The translations under genes were made by a program, and so were the position numbers. A model generated the notes under the pieces. It was not told the DNA's origin and made no database searches. It was given only the letters and a program-made list of their open reading frames with translations. Positions 55,361 through 64,000 of a stretch of DNA of 64,000 nt are shown here, in pieces. This stretch comes from Parasphingorhabdus flavimaris (GTDB taxonomy: Bacteria > Pseudomonadota > Alphaproteobacteria > Sphingomonadales > Sphingomonadaceae): assembly GCF_013371215.1 (NCBI RefSeq), contig NZ_JABWMH010000001.1:682001-746000 (forward strand), given 5' to 3'. Positions within the stretch are counted from its first letter, which is position 1, and each line of letters starts with the position of its first letter.

Positions 55361-56662
55361 ATGGCGATGGCGTTTATCACCGATAAGGAAGAACTCAAAC
55401 CCGGACTTATTATCTTCCGGCGTGGCGATGTTGCGCATCGCAATTTCTACTGCCGGATAAAGCTGCCGAAGGACGACCGATACAAGACCATTGCATTGGG
55501 GACGCCCGAGCGGGATGCCGCGCGCGACCGCGCTTTCGATCACGACGCCGATGTTCGTTTTCGGCTCAAGCATGACGTGCCGGTATTCAACCGGCCCTTC
55601 CGCCAAGTCGCGGAAGAATTTATCGCTGTACAGCAGCGCCGCGCTGATACGGGCGAGATTTCCCAAGCGCGCGTCAAAAATCTCAAAAATGTGCTGTTGG
55701 GTGCGCTCGACCGCTATGTCGGCAGCACACAGATTCATTTAGTGGGTCAAGACCGCTGGGCAGCATATCCGACTTGGCGGCGCGAAAATGGCAAGGGACG
55801 GCATCGCGCACAGATCAGCGATTCCACTATCAGCTTTGAAATGGGCGCTTTCAACGCGGCCATGAACTTTGCCATTCGCAAACGCTACGTCCCAGCGAAC
55901 CAGCGCTTCGAGAGCAAGCCCAAACTCAAAACCATGCGGCGTGATGAATTCACGCTGGAGGAATATCGCAAGCTGCATACTGCGGGACGCGCTTGGATCA
56001 AAAAGGCCACGACTGCGCCCGGCACATGGTCGCGCACCATGTGCTACAATTTCATGCTCATCATGTGCAACACCGGAATGCGCCCGCCCGAGGCCAAGAA
56101 TTTGCGCTGGCGTGACATCATGCCCGCCAAGGATCGTGACGGCAAAGAAATCATTGTGCTGTTCGTCCAAGGCAAAGCCAAATCACGCAAGCTGGTCGCA
56201 CCCAAGAGTGTGGGCGATTATCTTGATCGCATCCGCGCGATCTCAAAAGCTACGGAACCTGATGATCCGGTATTCACAATCATCAGCGGCAAGCCCGCCA
56301 AATATCTCTTTGAAGATGCCGTTGAGAAATTGCTCACTCACGCGGAACTCAAAATTGGACCAAACGGAACACCGCGTTCAACCTATTGCTTCCGGCACAC
56401 CTATGCCACCTTCCGCCTTAGCGAAGGTGTCGACGTTTATATCCTCGCCGAGCAGATGGGCACTTCGGTCAAAATGATCGAGCAACACTATGGTCATGTG
56501 AATACCATCAAACATGCCGACCGCGTGTTGCAGGGCATGAGCGGATGGGAACCGATGATGACCGATATTGCTGACAGTGACAGCATAGCCCAAGCGTCGG
56601 CGGGGGCGAAGGCCCGGCTCGCAGCAAAGCCCGTTCGCCGGACGCGAACGCGGAGGGTATGA
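55361..56662 (+). CDS. Tyrosine-type site-specific recombinase (integrase)
   Basis: 433 aa. Catalytic set: R241 in NTGMRPPEAKNLRW, a Lys around GKAKSRK (~272), R345-H346 in YCFRHTYATF with Tyr in place of the usual first His of HxxR, and Y377 in IEQHYGHV. An N-terminal SAM-like binding domain (~75-175) precedes it. The C-terminus is basic (VRRTRTRRV). It marks the left side of the AT-richer module that continues with the helicase-methyltransferase genes, and probably moved it. It starts within 125 bp of a family A repeat; no tRNA lies next to it. Confidence 0.92.
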   Translation: MAMAFITDKEELKPGLIIFRRGDVAHRNFYCRIKLPKDDRYKTIALGTPERDAARDRAFDHDADVRFRLKHDVPVFNRPFRQVAEEFIAVQQRRADTGEISQARVKNLKNVLLGALDRYVGSTQIHLVGQDRWAAYPTWRRENGKGRHRAQISDSTISFEMGAFNAAMNFAIRKRYVPANQRFESKPKLKTMRRDEFTLEEYRKLHTAGRAWIKKATTAPGTWSRTMCYNFMLIMCNTGMRPPEAKNLRWRDIMPAKDRDGKEIIVLFVQGKAKSRKLVAPKSVGDYLDRIRAISKATEPDDPVFTIISGKPAKYLFEDAVEKLLTHAELKIGPNGTPRSTYCFRHTYATFRLSEGVDVYILAEQMGTSVKMIEQHYGHVNTIKHADRVLQGMSGWEPMMTDIADSDSIAQASAGAKARLAAKPVRRTRTRRV

Positions 56663-56743
56663 TCATTTGCCTCGTATCGGTTCTCATAATAACAGCGTCG
56701 CGCTGGGATTTACAGCGTGGACTAAATAATACCATTCGCCGAC

Positions 56744-56756
56744 ATGCCGCTGGCAT
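56744..56756. repeat. gccgctggc hairpin 1
   Basis: Stem atgcc/ggcat with loop gct. First of three hairpins sharing the core and starting about 110 bp apart. Confidence 0.5.
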
Positions 56757-56840
56757 TCTTGTTCGAGTGAATCGGTGTAGCGCGCTTGGCAGACCTGTGG
56801 CGCATCAAGTTTGAATGCGCCCTGCTATGTAAGCCTTTTC

Positions 56841-56887
56841 GGCTATATCCCGATGCGCCGCTGGCGCACTTGATCGGGATATAGGCC
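56841..56887. repeat. gccgctggc hairpin 2 inside a longer stem
   Basis: Inner hairpin tgcgcc-gct-ggcgca (56854-56868) enclosed by a near-perfect outer stem ggctatatcccgat/atcgggatataggcc with one bulged base. Confidence 0.65.
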
Positions 56888-56961
56888 AAGCAGGGTTGGG
56901 AAACAGGGGAGACGAGCCTCGATTCACCCCCAACTTAGCGCTCTACTGCGTTCAATTCCGC

Positions 56962-56976
56962 TTCGCCGCTGGCGAA
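56962..56976. repeat. gccgctggc hairpin 3
   Basis: Stem ttcgcc/ggcgaa with loop gct. The outer stem bases differ from copies 1 and 2 but pair each time. Confidence 0.5.
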
Positions 56977-57165
56977 TAAAAAGTGGATAAGGACGTGACT
57001 TTTTACCGCGATATATCTGGGCTTCGGCCGTCGCGCTGGCCGTGAAAAGCTCGGAGAGCTTTTGTCCATTTCCATACAAACGACATTGCAACGATGATCT
57101 CGCTTCTACAATCCATCTCGCGCTGTTAGGTAAGGTCTCAACGCAATATCCAGAGTAAGTAATCT

Positions 57166-60100
57166 ATGCCAAGAATTTTTGATAACATTGACAATACTTT
57201 GCTGCCTGAACTGAGTAAAGTTTTGTCGGTATCTGAACGCGCCGACTTCTGCGTTGGTTACTTCAATCTGCGAGGTTGGCGTCAAATTGATAAATATATT
57301 GAGTCATGGTCGGGCGAAAACGGCAGTGCTTGCAGGTTACTTGTTGGAATGCACAAATCTCCCGAAAGAGGAATTCGTGAAAAACTTGCGAAAGCCTATC
57401 ATGATGAAGGTATAGACAATGCCCGTGCGCTAGAATTAAAAAAAGAATTGGCGGAAGAATTCAGGGCGCAGCTTGCCCTTGGCACTCCAACCAACAATGA
57501 CGAAGCTGGATTGCGACGGCTTGCACGTCAAATCCGCAGTAAGAAGGTTGTCGTCAAACTTTTCCTCCGCCATCCACTTCACGCCAAACTCTATCTTCTT
57601 CATCGTCCCGATCCGGTGAATCCAAAAGTTGGTTTTGTAGGCAGCAGTAATCTTACTTTTGCGGGACTGGCATTTCAGGGCGAATTAAATGTTGATGTTA
57701 TGGATCATGATGCTTGCGACAAGTTGGCAGATTGGTTTGACAATCGCTGGAATGATCGCTGGTGCATCGACATTTCAGATGAATTGGCGACAATTATAGA
57801 AGAAAGCTGGGCAAGTGAGACGCTCGTTCAGCCTTATCACGTCTATTTGAAGATCGCTTATCACCTCGCCCAAGAAGCGCGGCTTGGACAATCGGAGTTT
57901 AAGATACCAGCGATATTCGGCGACAAGTTGTTCGACTTTCAAACCAGCGCCGTAAAGGTGGCTGCGCATCATTTGAATAAACGCGGCGGTGTCGTGATTG
58001 GAGATGTTGTCGGTTTGGGCAAATCTATCATGGCGTCTGCGCTGTTGAAGATTTTGGAGGATAGCGACGGGCGAAGCCTCATACTATGCCCGAAAAATCT
58101 AGTCGAAATGTGGGATGATTATGTCGAAACCTACAACCTGTCGGCCAAGATCGTATCGCTTTCGCGGGTCGAAAGTGAATTGCCGGAACTACGCCGCTAC
58201 CGAACCGTGCTTATCGACGAAAGCCACAATCTCCGCAATCGCGAAGGCAAGCGCTATAAGGTCATTGAGGATTATATCCGTTCGAATGACAGCCAGTGCA
58301 TCCTTCTATCCGCTACACCCTACAATAAATCATTCATTGACTTGTCCTCACAGCTCCGGCTTTTCATTGAGGACGATCAAGATATAGGCGTTCGCCCAGA
58401 AGCGATGATACGGGCCATCGGAGGAGAAACTGAGTTCGTCCGCAAACATCAATGCGCGGTCCGCTCGATTCCGGCTTTCGAAAAAAGTGACCAGACAGAC
58501 GACTGGCGAGAGCTAATGCGTCTTTATATGATCCGCCGGACGCGCGGCTTCATTCTGCAAAATTATGCGCAAACCGATGACACAAACGGTCGCAAGTTCA
58601 TCACCTTCTCCGATGGAACTCGTTCTTACTTTCCGGTGCGCCAGCCCAAATCAGTCAAGTTTGAGATCAATGACGCTGACTCTAATGACCCTTACGCCAA
58701 AGCATATTCAGACGCCGTTGTATCGGCGGTCGATGGACTGACATTGCCGCGTTATGGGCTCGCGAATTATTTGAACCTCGACCCCGCGCATCCGCCGACG
58801 CCTGCCGAAGACACAATCATGGACGGCCTCGGAAGAGCGGGAACCCGGCTTATGGGGTTCTGCAAAACGAACCTTTTCAAAAGGCTCGAAAGCGGTGGCC
58901 CCGCCTTTATCCAATCGTTGCAACGACACATAATGCGCAATCTGGTTTATTTACACGCACTCGAAAATGATCTGCCGGTACCCATCGGATCGCAGGATGC
59001 TGAATTGCTGAATGGATCAGATGAAGACGCTGATTCTGAGGCCGCAGGAACGCTGTTTGCCGATGGAGAATATAGCGATAGCGAAGCCGAAGCCGTTATT
59101 GCAATTAACGAGCTTGAAAAATTACGGGAGCAGGCCGGTGCAATTTACGACGTTTATGCAAATACCAAGAAGCGTCGTTTCAAATGGCTAAACGCCTCGT
59201 TATTCAAACTTACCTTGCAAACCGACCTGCAAGCAGATGTCGATGCGTTACGTGAAGCGCTGCGTATCTGCGGCCCTTGGAATGAGGCGCGCGACACCAA
59301 ACTCAAGGCGTTGATCGACCTTATTTGTGTGGATCACCCAACCGACAAACTACTTATTTTTACTCAGTTCGCAGACACGGCGCGCTACCTCGAAGAGGCG
59401 CTTGTCAAAGCCGGAATCACTTCAATTTCCGCTGTTACCGGGCAATCCGAAAACCCCACCCGACTGGCATGGCGTTTCAGCCCCAGATCGAACAAGAAGG
59501 AAAGATTGGCCCAAGCAGAGGGCGAATTACGCATTCTTGTGGCAACTGACGTATTATCTGAAGGCCAAAATCTTCAAGATTGCGCCACCATCGTCAATTT
59601 CGATTTGCCTTGGGCCATCATCCGGCTAATTCAACGCGCAGGCCGCGTTGATCGCATCGGGCAGCAGGCGGACACGATCAATTGCTATTCTTTCCTGCCC
59701 GCCGACGGTGTTGAGCGGATTATTCGCCTTCGGGCGCGAGTACGAGAACGATTAAAAGAAAATCAGGAAGTAGTGGGTTCTGACGAGGCCTTCTTTGAAG
59801 GCGATAGCAAAGACAACCCAATACAAGACCTTTACAGCGAAAAATCCGGTATTCTTGACGGAGATGACGATGGTGAGGTTGATCTCGCCTCACACGCTTT
59901 TCAGATTTGGCAGAACGCCATAAAAGCAAATCCAAAACTTAATAAACTTGTCGAGGACATGCCAGAAGTTGTTTTCGCTACCAAGGCAACCCCGCCCGTG
60001 CAAAATGCGAAAGAGGGCGCGCTTGTCTATATCCGCACCCCTGACGACAATGACTCATTGGCATGGATGGACCGGGAAGGCGAAATTCTTACCCAATCCC

Positions 60101-60555
60101 CACTTGCGATTCTTCGTGCTGCCGAGTGCACCCCTCAAGAACCAGCGCTTGAGCGCACCGACTTTCACCATGAAATTGTAGCCAAGGGCGTAGAGTATTT
60201 GATGAAGGAGGAGCGCACGACGCACGGTGCGCTTGGGCGACCATCGGGTGCGCGCTTTAAAACCTATGACCGTCTGAAACGATTCCTTGAAAATCAGGGG
60301 AACGAACGAACTTTGTTCGTGACCGATCACTTCGTTCGTGATGTCGAAAAGGCGATGGCCGATATTTACGAAACACCGCTGTTTCAATCCACTATTGACG
60401 CCCTCAATCGGCAACTGAAAACCGGAATCAGTGACTTTAAACTGGCGGAAATGGTTATCGCTTTTCGCGCTGACGGGAGGTTGAGCATGAAGCAAGACAA
60501 GGACGACAAGCACAATGAAATGCGGATTATCTGTTCAATGGGGTTGAAGGGCTGA
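57166..60555 (+). CDS. PLD-nuclease/SNF2-helicase fusion protein (putative defence)
   Basis: 1129 aa. N-terminal phospholipase-D-like nuclease domain (~1-200): HAKLYLLHR (HxK, ~139) and VGSSNLTFAG (GSSN, ~158). Then a SNF2/superfamily-2 helicase: Walker A GDVVGLGKSIMA (~275-286), LIDESHNLRN (motif II, ~348), LLSATPYN (motif III, ~380), IFTQFADTARYLEEAL (~728) and QRAGRVDRIGQQ (motif VI, ~823-834). C-terminal ~200 residues unassigned. It is followed by a methyltransferase gene two bases later. Resembles restriction-like or DISARM DrmD-like helicases, but the N-terminal nuclease is a separate feature. Confidence 0.92.
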   Translation: MPRIFDNIDNTLLPELSKVLSVSERADFCVGYFNLRGWRQIDKYIESWSGENGSACRLLVGMHKSPERGIREKLAKAYHDEGIDNARALELKKELAEEFRAQLALGTPTNNDEAGLRRLARQIRSKKVVVKLFLRHPLHAKLYLLHRPDPVNPKVGFVGSSNLTFAGLAFQGELNVDVMDHDACDKLADWFDNRWNDRWCIDISDELATIIEESWASETLVQPYHVYLKIAYHLAQEARLGQSEFKIPAIFGDKLFDFQTSAVKVAAHHLNKRGGVVIGDVVGLGKSIMASALLKILEDSDGRSLILCPKNLVEMWDDYVETYNLSAKIVSLSRVESELPELRRYRTVLIDESHNLRNREGKRYKVIEDYIRSNDSQCILLSATPYNKSFIDLSSQLRLFIEDDQDIGVRPEAMIRAIGGETEFVRKHQCAVRSIPAFEKSDQTDDWRELMRLYMIRRTRGFILQNYAQTDDTNGRKFITFSDGTRSYFPVRQPKSVKFEINDADSNDPYAKAYSDAVVSAVDGLTLPRYGLANYLNLDPAHPPTPAEDTIMDGLGRAGTRLMGFCKTNLFKRLESGGPAFIQSLQRHIMRNLVYLHALENDLPVPIGSQDAELLNGSDEDADSEAAGTLFADGEYSDSEAEAVIAINELEKLREQAGAIYDVYANTKKRRFKWLNASLFKLTLQTDLQADVDALREALRICGPWNEARDTKLKALIDLICVDHPTDKLLIFTQFADTARYLEEALVKAGITSISAVTGQSENPTRLAWRFSPRSNKKERLAQAEGELRILVATDVLSEGQNLQDCATIVNFDLPWAIIRLIQRAGRVDRIGQQADTINCYSFLPADGVERIIRLRARVRERLKENQEVVGSDEAFFEGDSKDNPIQDLYSEKSGILDGDDDGEVDLASHAFQIWQNAIKANPKLNKLVEDMPEVVFATKATPPVQNAKEGALVYIRTPDDNDSLAWMDREGEILTQSPLAILRAAECTPQEPALERTDFHHEIVAKGVEYLMKEERTTHGALGRPSGARFKTYDRLKRFLENQGNERTLFVTDHFVRDVEKAMADIYETPLFQSTIDALNRQLKTGISDFKLAEMVIAFRADGRLSMKQDKDDKHNEMRIICSMGLKG

Positions 60556-60557
60556 AT

Positions 60558-63500
60558 ATGGCAATCGACAAGGCTCGCGCATCAACCCATCTAAAGGCGT
60601 TTGATTTTACAACGCTGTTCATTGACGAACTTGGCTGGGATCGCCCCGTTTCACGCCAAGCAGAAACGGTTGATGCTGCCGGTGAGCAATATACGTTGAA
60701 CCCCGTTGCCGAAAAACGTGGCGTCCGCATATTTCATTGCGCGGCAATCCCCGAACGCAATACGCGCCAGCGGATAGAACGCGAGATAACCAAGCTCACC
60801 TTTGAGCATTTAATAATTTTTACCGACCCCGCGCAGACCAAGCAGATTTGGCAATGGGTCGCTCGCGAAAAAGGCAAGCCCGCTGCTTTCCGAGAACATA
60901 CTTGGCTTGCCAGCAGCGCGCCAGATGCACTAATTCAAAAGCTCGACCACATCGCTTTCGCACTTAGTGAGGAGGAGGGCTTAACCCTCGCTGGAACCAC
61001 ATTGCGAATGCGCGATGCTTTTGACCGCGAGAAAATAACCAAACGTTTTTATGAAGCGTTCAAACAGCAGCATGACCAATTCCTTGGCTTCATTGAAGGG
61101 CTGGCCAGTGCGACCGACCGGCAATGGTATGCCTCATTAATGCTCAACCGGTTGATGTTTGTTTATTTCATTCAGAAAAAGCGGTTTCTGGACGGCGATA
61201 TTGATTATCTGAAAAACCGGCTGGAACAGGTACGGGCTGCGAAAGGGGCAGATCAGTTCCACAGTTTCTACCGGGTATTCCTGCTGAAACTGTTTCACGG
61301 CGGATTGGCAACGGCGGTGGACGCACGGGATCCTGATACGGCGGCGATGCTGGGCAGTATTCCCTATCTCAATGGCGGTCTGTTTGAACCCCATGCGTTG
61401 GAAGCGGACGGCAACGACATTCAAATCGCGGATGCCGCGTTTGAAAGTGTATTCAATTTCTTCGATCAATATGAATGGACGCTCGACACCCGGCCTATCG
61501 AGCGGGTCGATGGCAAAGAGATCAACCCCGACGTTCTCGGCCATATATTTGAAAAATATATCAATCAGAAGCAGATGGGAGCCTACTACACCAAGGAAGA
61601 CATCACCGATTATATTACCAAAAACACCGTTGTTCCTTGGTTGTTTCAGTCCGCAACCGGCCATGACAAAGTTGCGTTTGAACCGCACGGCTATGTCTGG
61701 CGGTTGCTGTCGGAAAATCCCGATGCCTATATCTATAAATCGGTGCGCTACGGCACTGAAACTGCCCTTCCCGACAACATTGCGGCGGGCATAGATGATG
61801 TCGCGCAACGCACCGACTGGAACAAAACCGCACCGCGAGAATTCGGTCTACCTACTGAAATCTGGCGGGAGGTTGTGGCGCGGCGCGAACGGTATGAAAC
61901 CATTCGCGCCAAGGCGGCAGGAGGCGAGATAACGCGGATTGACAACTTCATTACCCACAATCTCGATATCCGCCAGTTTGCACGCGACGTAATCCAATAT
62001 GCCGAAAGCCCCGATCTGGTGCGGGCATTTTGGAAAGGCATATCGGCGATCAAGATATTGGACCCCGCCTGTGGTTCCGGCGCGTTCCTTTTTGCGGCAC
62101 TCAATATCCAATATGACCTTTATGACGCTTGCCTTGAGCGTATGGAGCAATTCGTTGCCTCTGCCCCAGATAGCGGCGGCGGGCGTGGTCAGCTTTATTC
62201 AGATTTCCGCGACGTGTTAAGACAAATTGCGCAGCATCCCAACCGAGACTATTTCATCTATAAATCGATTATCATCTCCAACCTCTATGGCGTCGATATT
62301 ATGGACGAGGCCGTGGAGATTTGTAAGCTGCGTCTGTTCCTGAAACTGGCGTCACAGCTTGAAAGCCCGGACCAGATCGAACCGCTGCCCGATATTGATT
62401 TCAACATTCGAGCTGGCAATACGCTCATTGGCTATACTTCCATTGCCGACGTGAAAAAGGCAACTGAAGCCAATGGCTTAGATTTCGATGACCGCGCCGG
62501 CAAGATTGAAGCAGCAGCGCAAGACCTAGACCAAGCTTTCCGCTTATTCCGTGAACAGCAAACCAAATTGCATGGCGGAATAGAAGTCGATCATAAATCC
62601 GAATTGCGTAGCCGATTGACCGCATTGGAAAGCCAGCTCGACCGTTTTCTCGCTAAAGACTATGGCGTCGATGTCCCTGAAATCGGAGATGATGATCTTG
62701 CCGCCTCTGCAAATTTTCAGATTTGGAAAAATAGCCACAAGCCTTTCCATTGGCTGATTGAGTTTTACGGAATCATCAACGGCGGTGGGTTTGATGTGAT
62801 CGTAGGAAACCCGCCATACATCGAGCTATCAAAGGTCAAAGCCGACTACATTCCAAGAGGCTACAAAACGGCCTCTGGCGGAAATCTTTACGGGTTATTT
62901 GTCGAACATGAACACAAAATTGCATCTGCAAATACTTATACAGGTCTAATTGTGCCGATCTCAGTCATGTGCACGAAACGAACGACAGATGTGCAGCGTC
63001 AACTGTTGGCTAACTCCCAAGTATGGGCTTCAACTTTCGACGTCTTCCCCGCCCGCGCATTTGAAGGCGCAGCCCAGCGTGTTAGTATTGTGATCGCTGC
63101 CAACCCTTCTGGAATTCAACCTACCCTTCATACGACACGCTACCTCCGTTGGTTTCAGCAAGAACGTCCTTCTCTGATTGAAGGACTCGAATATGCGGAA
63201 ACCTCTGGTCTAGGAAAACTGGGTTGGTTGCCACGGCTCGGTTCATCGCGTGAAACTGCTATCTTGAAGCGTCTAACTGGCAAGCCATTGTCAGTTCAAA
63301 CAACGCGTGCAGGTGGCACCCCAATCTATGCTCATCGGATCGTCAATAATTTTGTAAAAGCTGTTAAATTTCCTCCCTACTTCAAGAAAGCCGACGGAAC
63401 CATCACAACTTCGGACGACTTCAAGATTCTTGGCCTAGATAAAACGATGATTGACCCTTTCGTTGCCGTCCTAAATTCGTCCTTATTTTATTGGTACTGG

Positions 63501-63839
63501 CGCGCACATGGCGACGGGTTTCATTGCGGGTATCGTGATATCGGGATGTTTCCATTCTCGCTGGATAAAATAGTTGAACCATTACGTTCAGAAATTGATC
63601 GACTGTCCGATGAGCTGAACGCCAGTCTTCGCGACAATTCGGAAATTCGCACAAGGAATCAAAAGGCAACTGGCCTGATACATTTACAAACTTTCTTCGT
63701 TGGAAAATCGAAAGATATTATTGATCAGATAGACATGGTACTTACAAAAATTGTTGGGATGTCGCACGAAGATACAGATTTCATCATCAACTACGATATC
63801 AAATACCGCATGGGCGCACATGAAGATGACCCCCATTGA
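60558..63839 (+). CDS. Adenine-specific DNA methyltransferase, Eco57I/PglX class
   Basis: 1093 aa. Amino-methyltransferase motifs: DPACGSGAFLFAAL (motif I, SAM binding, ~498-511) and GNPPYIELSKV (motif IV, catalytic NPPY, ~749-755), with the long N-terminal helical part and C-terminal target-recognition-like region usual in large Type IIG/BREX PglX/DISARM DrmMI enzymes. HIFEKYINQKQMGAYYTKED (~335) is the Eco57I-type N-terminal signature. It probably N6-methylates adenine of host DNA. No separate specificity subunit is visible. Two bases after the helicase gene and overlapping the next gene. Confidence 0.93.
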   Translation: MAIDKARASTHLKAFDFTTLFIDELGWDRPVSRQAETVDAAGEQYTLNPVAEKRGVRIFHCAAIPERNTRQRIEREITKLTFEHLIIFTDPAQTKQIWQWVAREKGKPAAFREHTWLASSAPDALIQKLDHIAFALSEEEGLTLAGTTLRMRDAFDREKITKRFYEAFKQQHDQFLGFIEGLASATDRQWYASLMLNRLMFVYFIQKKRFLDGDIDYLKNRLEQVRAAKGADQFHSFYRVFLLKLFHGGLATAVDARDPDTAAMLGSIPYLNGGLFEPHALEADGNDIQIADAAFESVFNFFDQYEWTLDTRPIERVDGKEINPDVLGHIFEKYINQKQMGAYYTKEDITDYITKNTVVPWLFQSATGHDKVAFEPHGYVWRLLSENPDAYIYKSVRYGTETALPDNIAAGIDDVAQRTDWNKTAPREFGLPTEIWREVVARRERYETIRAKAAGGEITRIDNFITHNLDIRQFARDVIQYAESPDLVRAFWKGISAIKILDPACGSGAFLFAALNIQYDLYDACLERMEQFVASAPDSGGGRGQLYSDFRDVLRQIAQHPNRDYFIYKSIIISNLYGVDIMDEAVEICKLRLFLKLASQLESPDQIEPLPDIDFNIRAGNTLIGYTSIADVKKATEANGLDFDDRAGKIEAAAQDLDQAFRLFREQQTKLHGGIEVDHKSELRSRLTALESQLDRFLAKDYGVDVPEIGDDDLAASANFQIWKNSHKPFHWLIEFYGIINGGGFDVIVGNPPYIELSKVKADYIPRGYKTASGGNLYGLFVEHEHKIASANTYTGLIVPISVMCTKRTTDVQRQLLANSQVWASTFDVFPARAFEGAAQRVSIVIAANPSGIQPTLHTTRYLRWFQQERPSLIEGLEYAETSGLGKLGWLPRLGSSRETAILKRLTGKPLSVQTTRAGGTPIYAHRIVNNFVKAVKFPPYFKKADGTITTSDDFKILGLDKTMIDPFVAVLNSSLFYWYWRAHGDGFHCGYRDIGMFPFSLDKIVEPLRSEIDRLSDELNASLRDNSEIRTRNQKATGLIHLQTFFVGKSKDIIDQIDMVLTKIVGMSHEDTDFIINYDIKYRMGAHEDDPH

Positions 63840-64000
63840 TCCGCCGTCCCACCTTGGCAGCGCCGTATTGCTCGCGCGCCAACCCATCGCCTTCTTTTGC
63901 TCGCAGTCCTGTCCCGGCGATGTGATCCTAAAAGCGCAAGATTGGGCCAATGCGCGCGGCCCGAATAATCCGCCGGTGATTAGCGGTTTTCACACCCAAG
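63826..64000 (+). CDS. DprA/SLOG-like nucleotide-binding protein, 5' part
   Basis: 58 codons visible; the gene runs off the right edge. It starts 14 bp before the methyltransferase stop in another frame. The peptide has AFFCSQSCPGDVILKAQDWA and NNPPVISGFHTQ, like the core strands and GxH loop of the DprA/SLOG fold (FCS...CPG...VISGFH). Such proteins bind nucleotides or single-stranded DNA and some accompany defence systems. The assignment is from a fragment. Confidence 0.55.
   Translation, partial: MTPIDPPSHLGSAVLLARQPIAFFCSQSCPGDVILKAQDWANARGPNNPPVISGFHTQ

Larger units (their letters stand above)
56663..57165. other. 503-bp gene-free stretch between recombinase and helicase genes
   Basis: No credible protein-coding frame. 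It holds several hairpins: three with a gccgctggc core (see separate entries), ggcgcat/atgcgcc (56799-56805 with 56815-56821) and aaaagct/agctttt (57045-57051 with 57057-57063). It may contain a small RNA, a recombination or attachment region, or the promoter of the helicase gene. A helicase start codon follows at 57166. Confidence 0.6.

Overview
The window looks like a chromosomal segment of a pigmented, probably marine, member of the Sphingomonadaceae (Sphingorhabdus/Parasphingorhabdus/Sphingopyxis type). The reasons are inferential: high-GC alphaproteobacterial codon use, TrcR (DUF1013) and DUF1192 genes, a CC0125/CC1285-type lipoprotein, a crtY-crtI-crtB carotenoid operon, a PlcP/glycosyltransferase-like lipid remodelling pair, and the short inverted repeats common in sphingomonad genomes. 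No search could be run, so family names rest on motifs read directly from the sequence.

Layout. 0-10 kb: universal stress protein (cut by the left edge), an orphan LptB-type ATPase with a changed H-loop, a CoA-transferase, a divergent pair of L,D-transpeptidases, tRNA-Lys, folK, a lipoprotein Cu/Zn superoxide dismutase, a low-molecular-weight phosphatase and a BAX-inhibitor-like membrane protein. 11-17.3 kb: a minus-strand block of glutathione S-transferases, VOC proteins, an AHSA1/SRPBCC protein, DUF1428, a WYL regulator and a TetR regulator with a perfect 12+12 bp palindrome in front of it. 17.4-29 kb: clpA, DUF1192, quinone oxidoreductase, Nudix, the PlcP-like/glycosyltransferase pair, trcR, an MBL-fold hydrolase, an MFS transporter and an acyl-CoA ligase. 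29-46.4 kb: a diguanylate cyclase divergent from a full-length lipoxygenase, old yellow enzyme, pmbA, a cysQ-like phosphatase, crtBIY, a fatty-acid-hydroxylase-type protein, an HD-GYP phosphodiesterase, MipA/OmpV and a LysR-linked PNPOx/VOC/DUF1348 unit. 46.4-49.4 kb: a TPP riboswitch, a small membrane protein and thiC.

49.4-55.3 kb is an accessory-looking stretch of short genes (periplasmic RidA, DUF2726, lipoproteins, GFA, SnoaL-like, two csbD genes) separated by two families of inverted repeats. The two csbD genes share an upstream motif at the same distance from the start. Each is followed by a hairpin whose stem differs in sequence but stays paired, while its C-rich loop is conserved.

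55.3 kb to the right edge is a visibly AT-richer, probably acquired module: a tyrosine recombinase, a 0.5-kb non-coding stretch with three regularly spaced hairpins sharing a core, a PLD-nuclease/SNF2-helicase fusion, an Eco57I/PglX-class adenine methyltransferase and the start of a DprA/SLOG-like gene overlapping it. This is the best candidate for an undescribed or poorly described defence system, but it is cut by the window edge.
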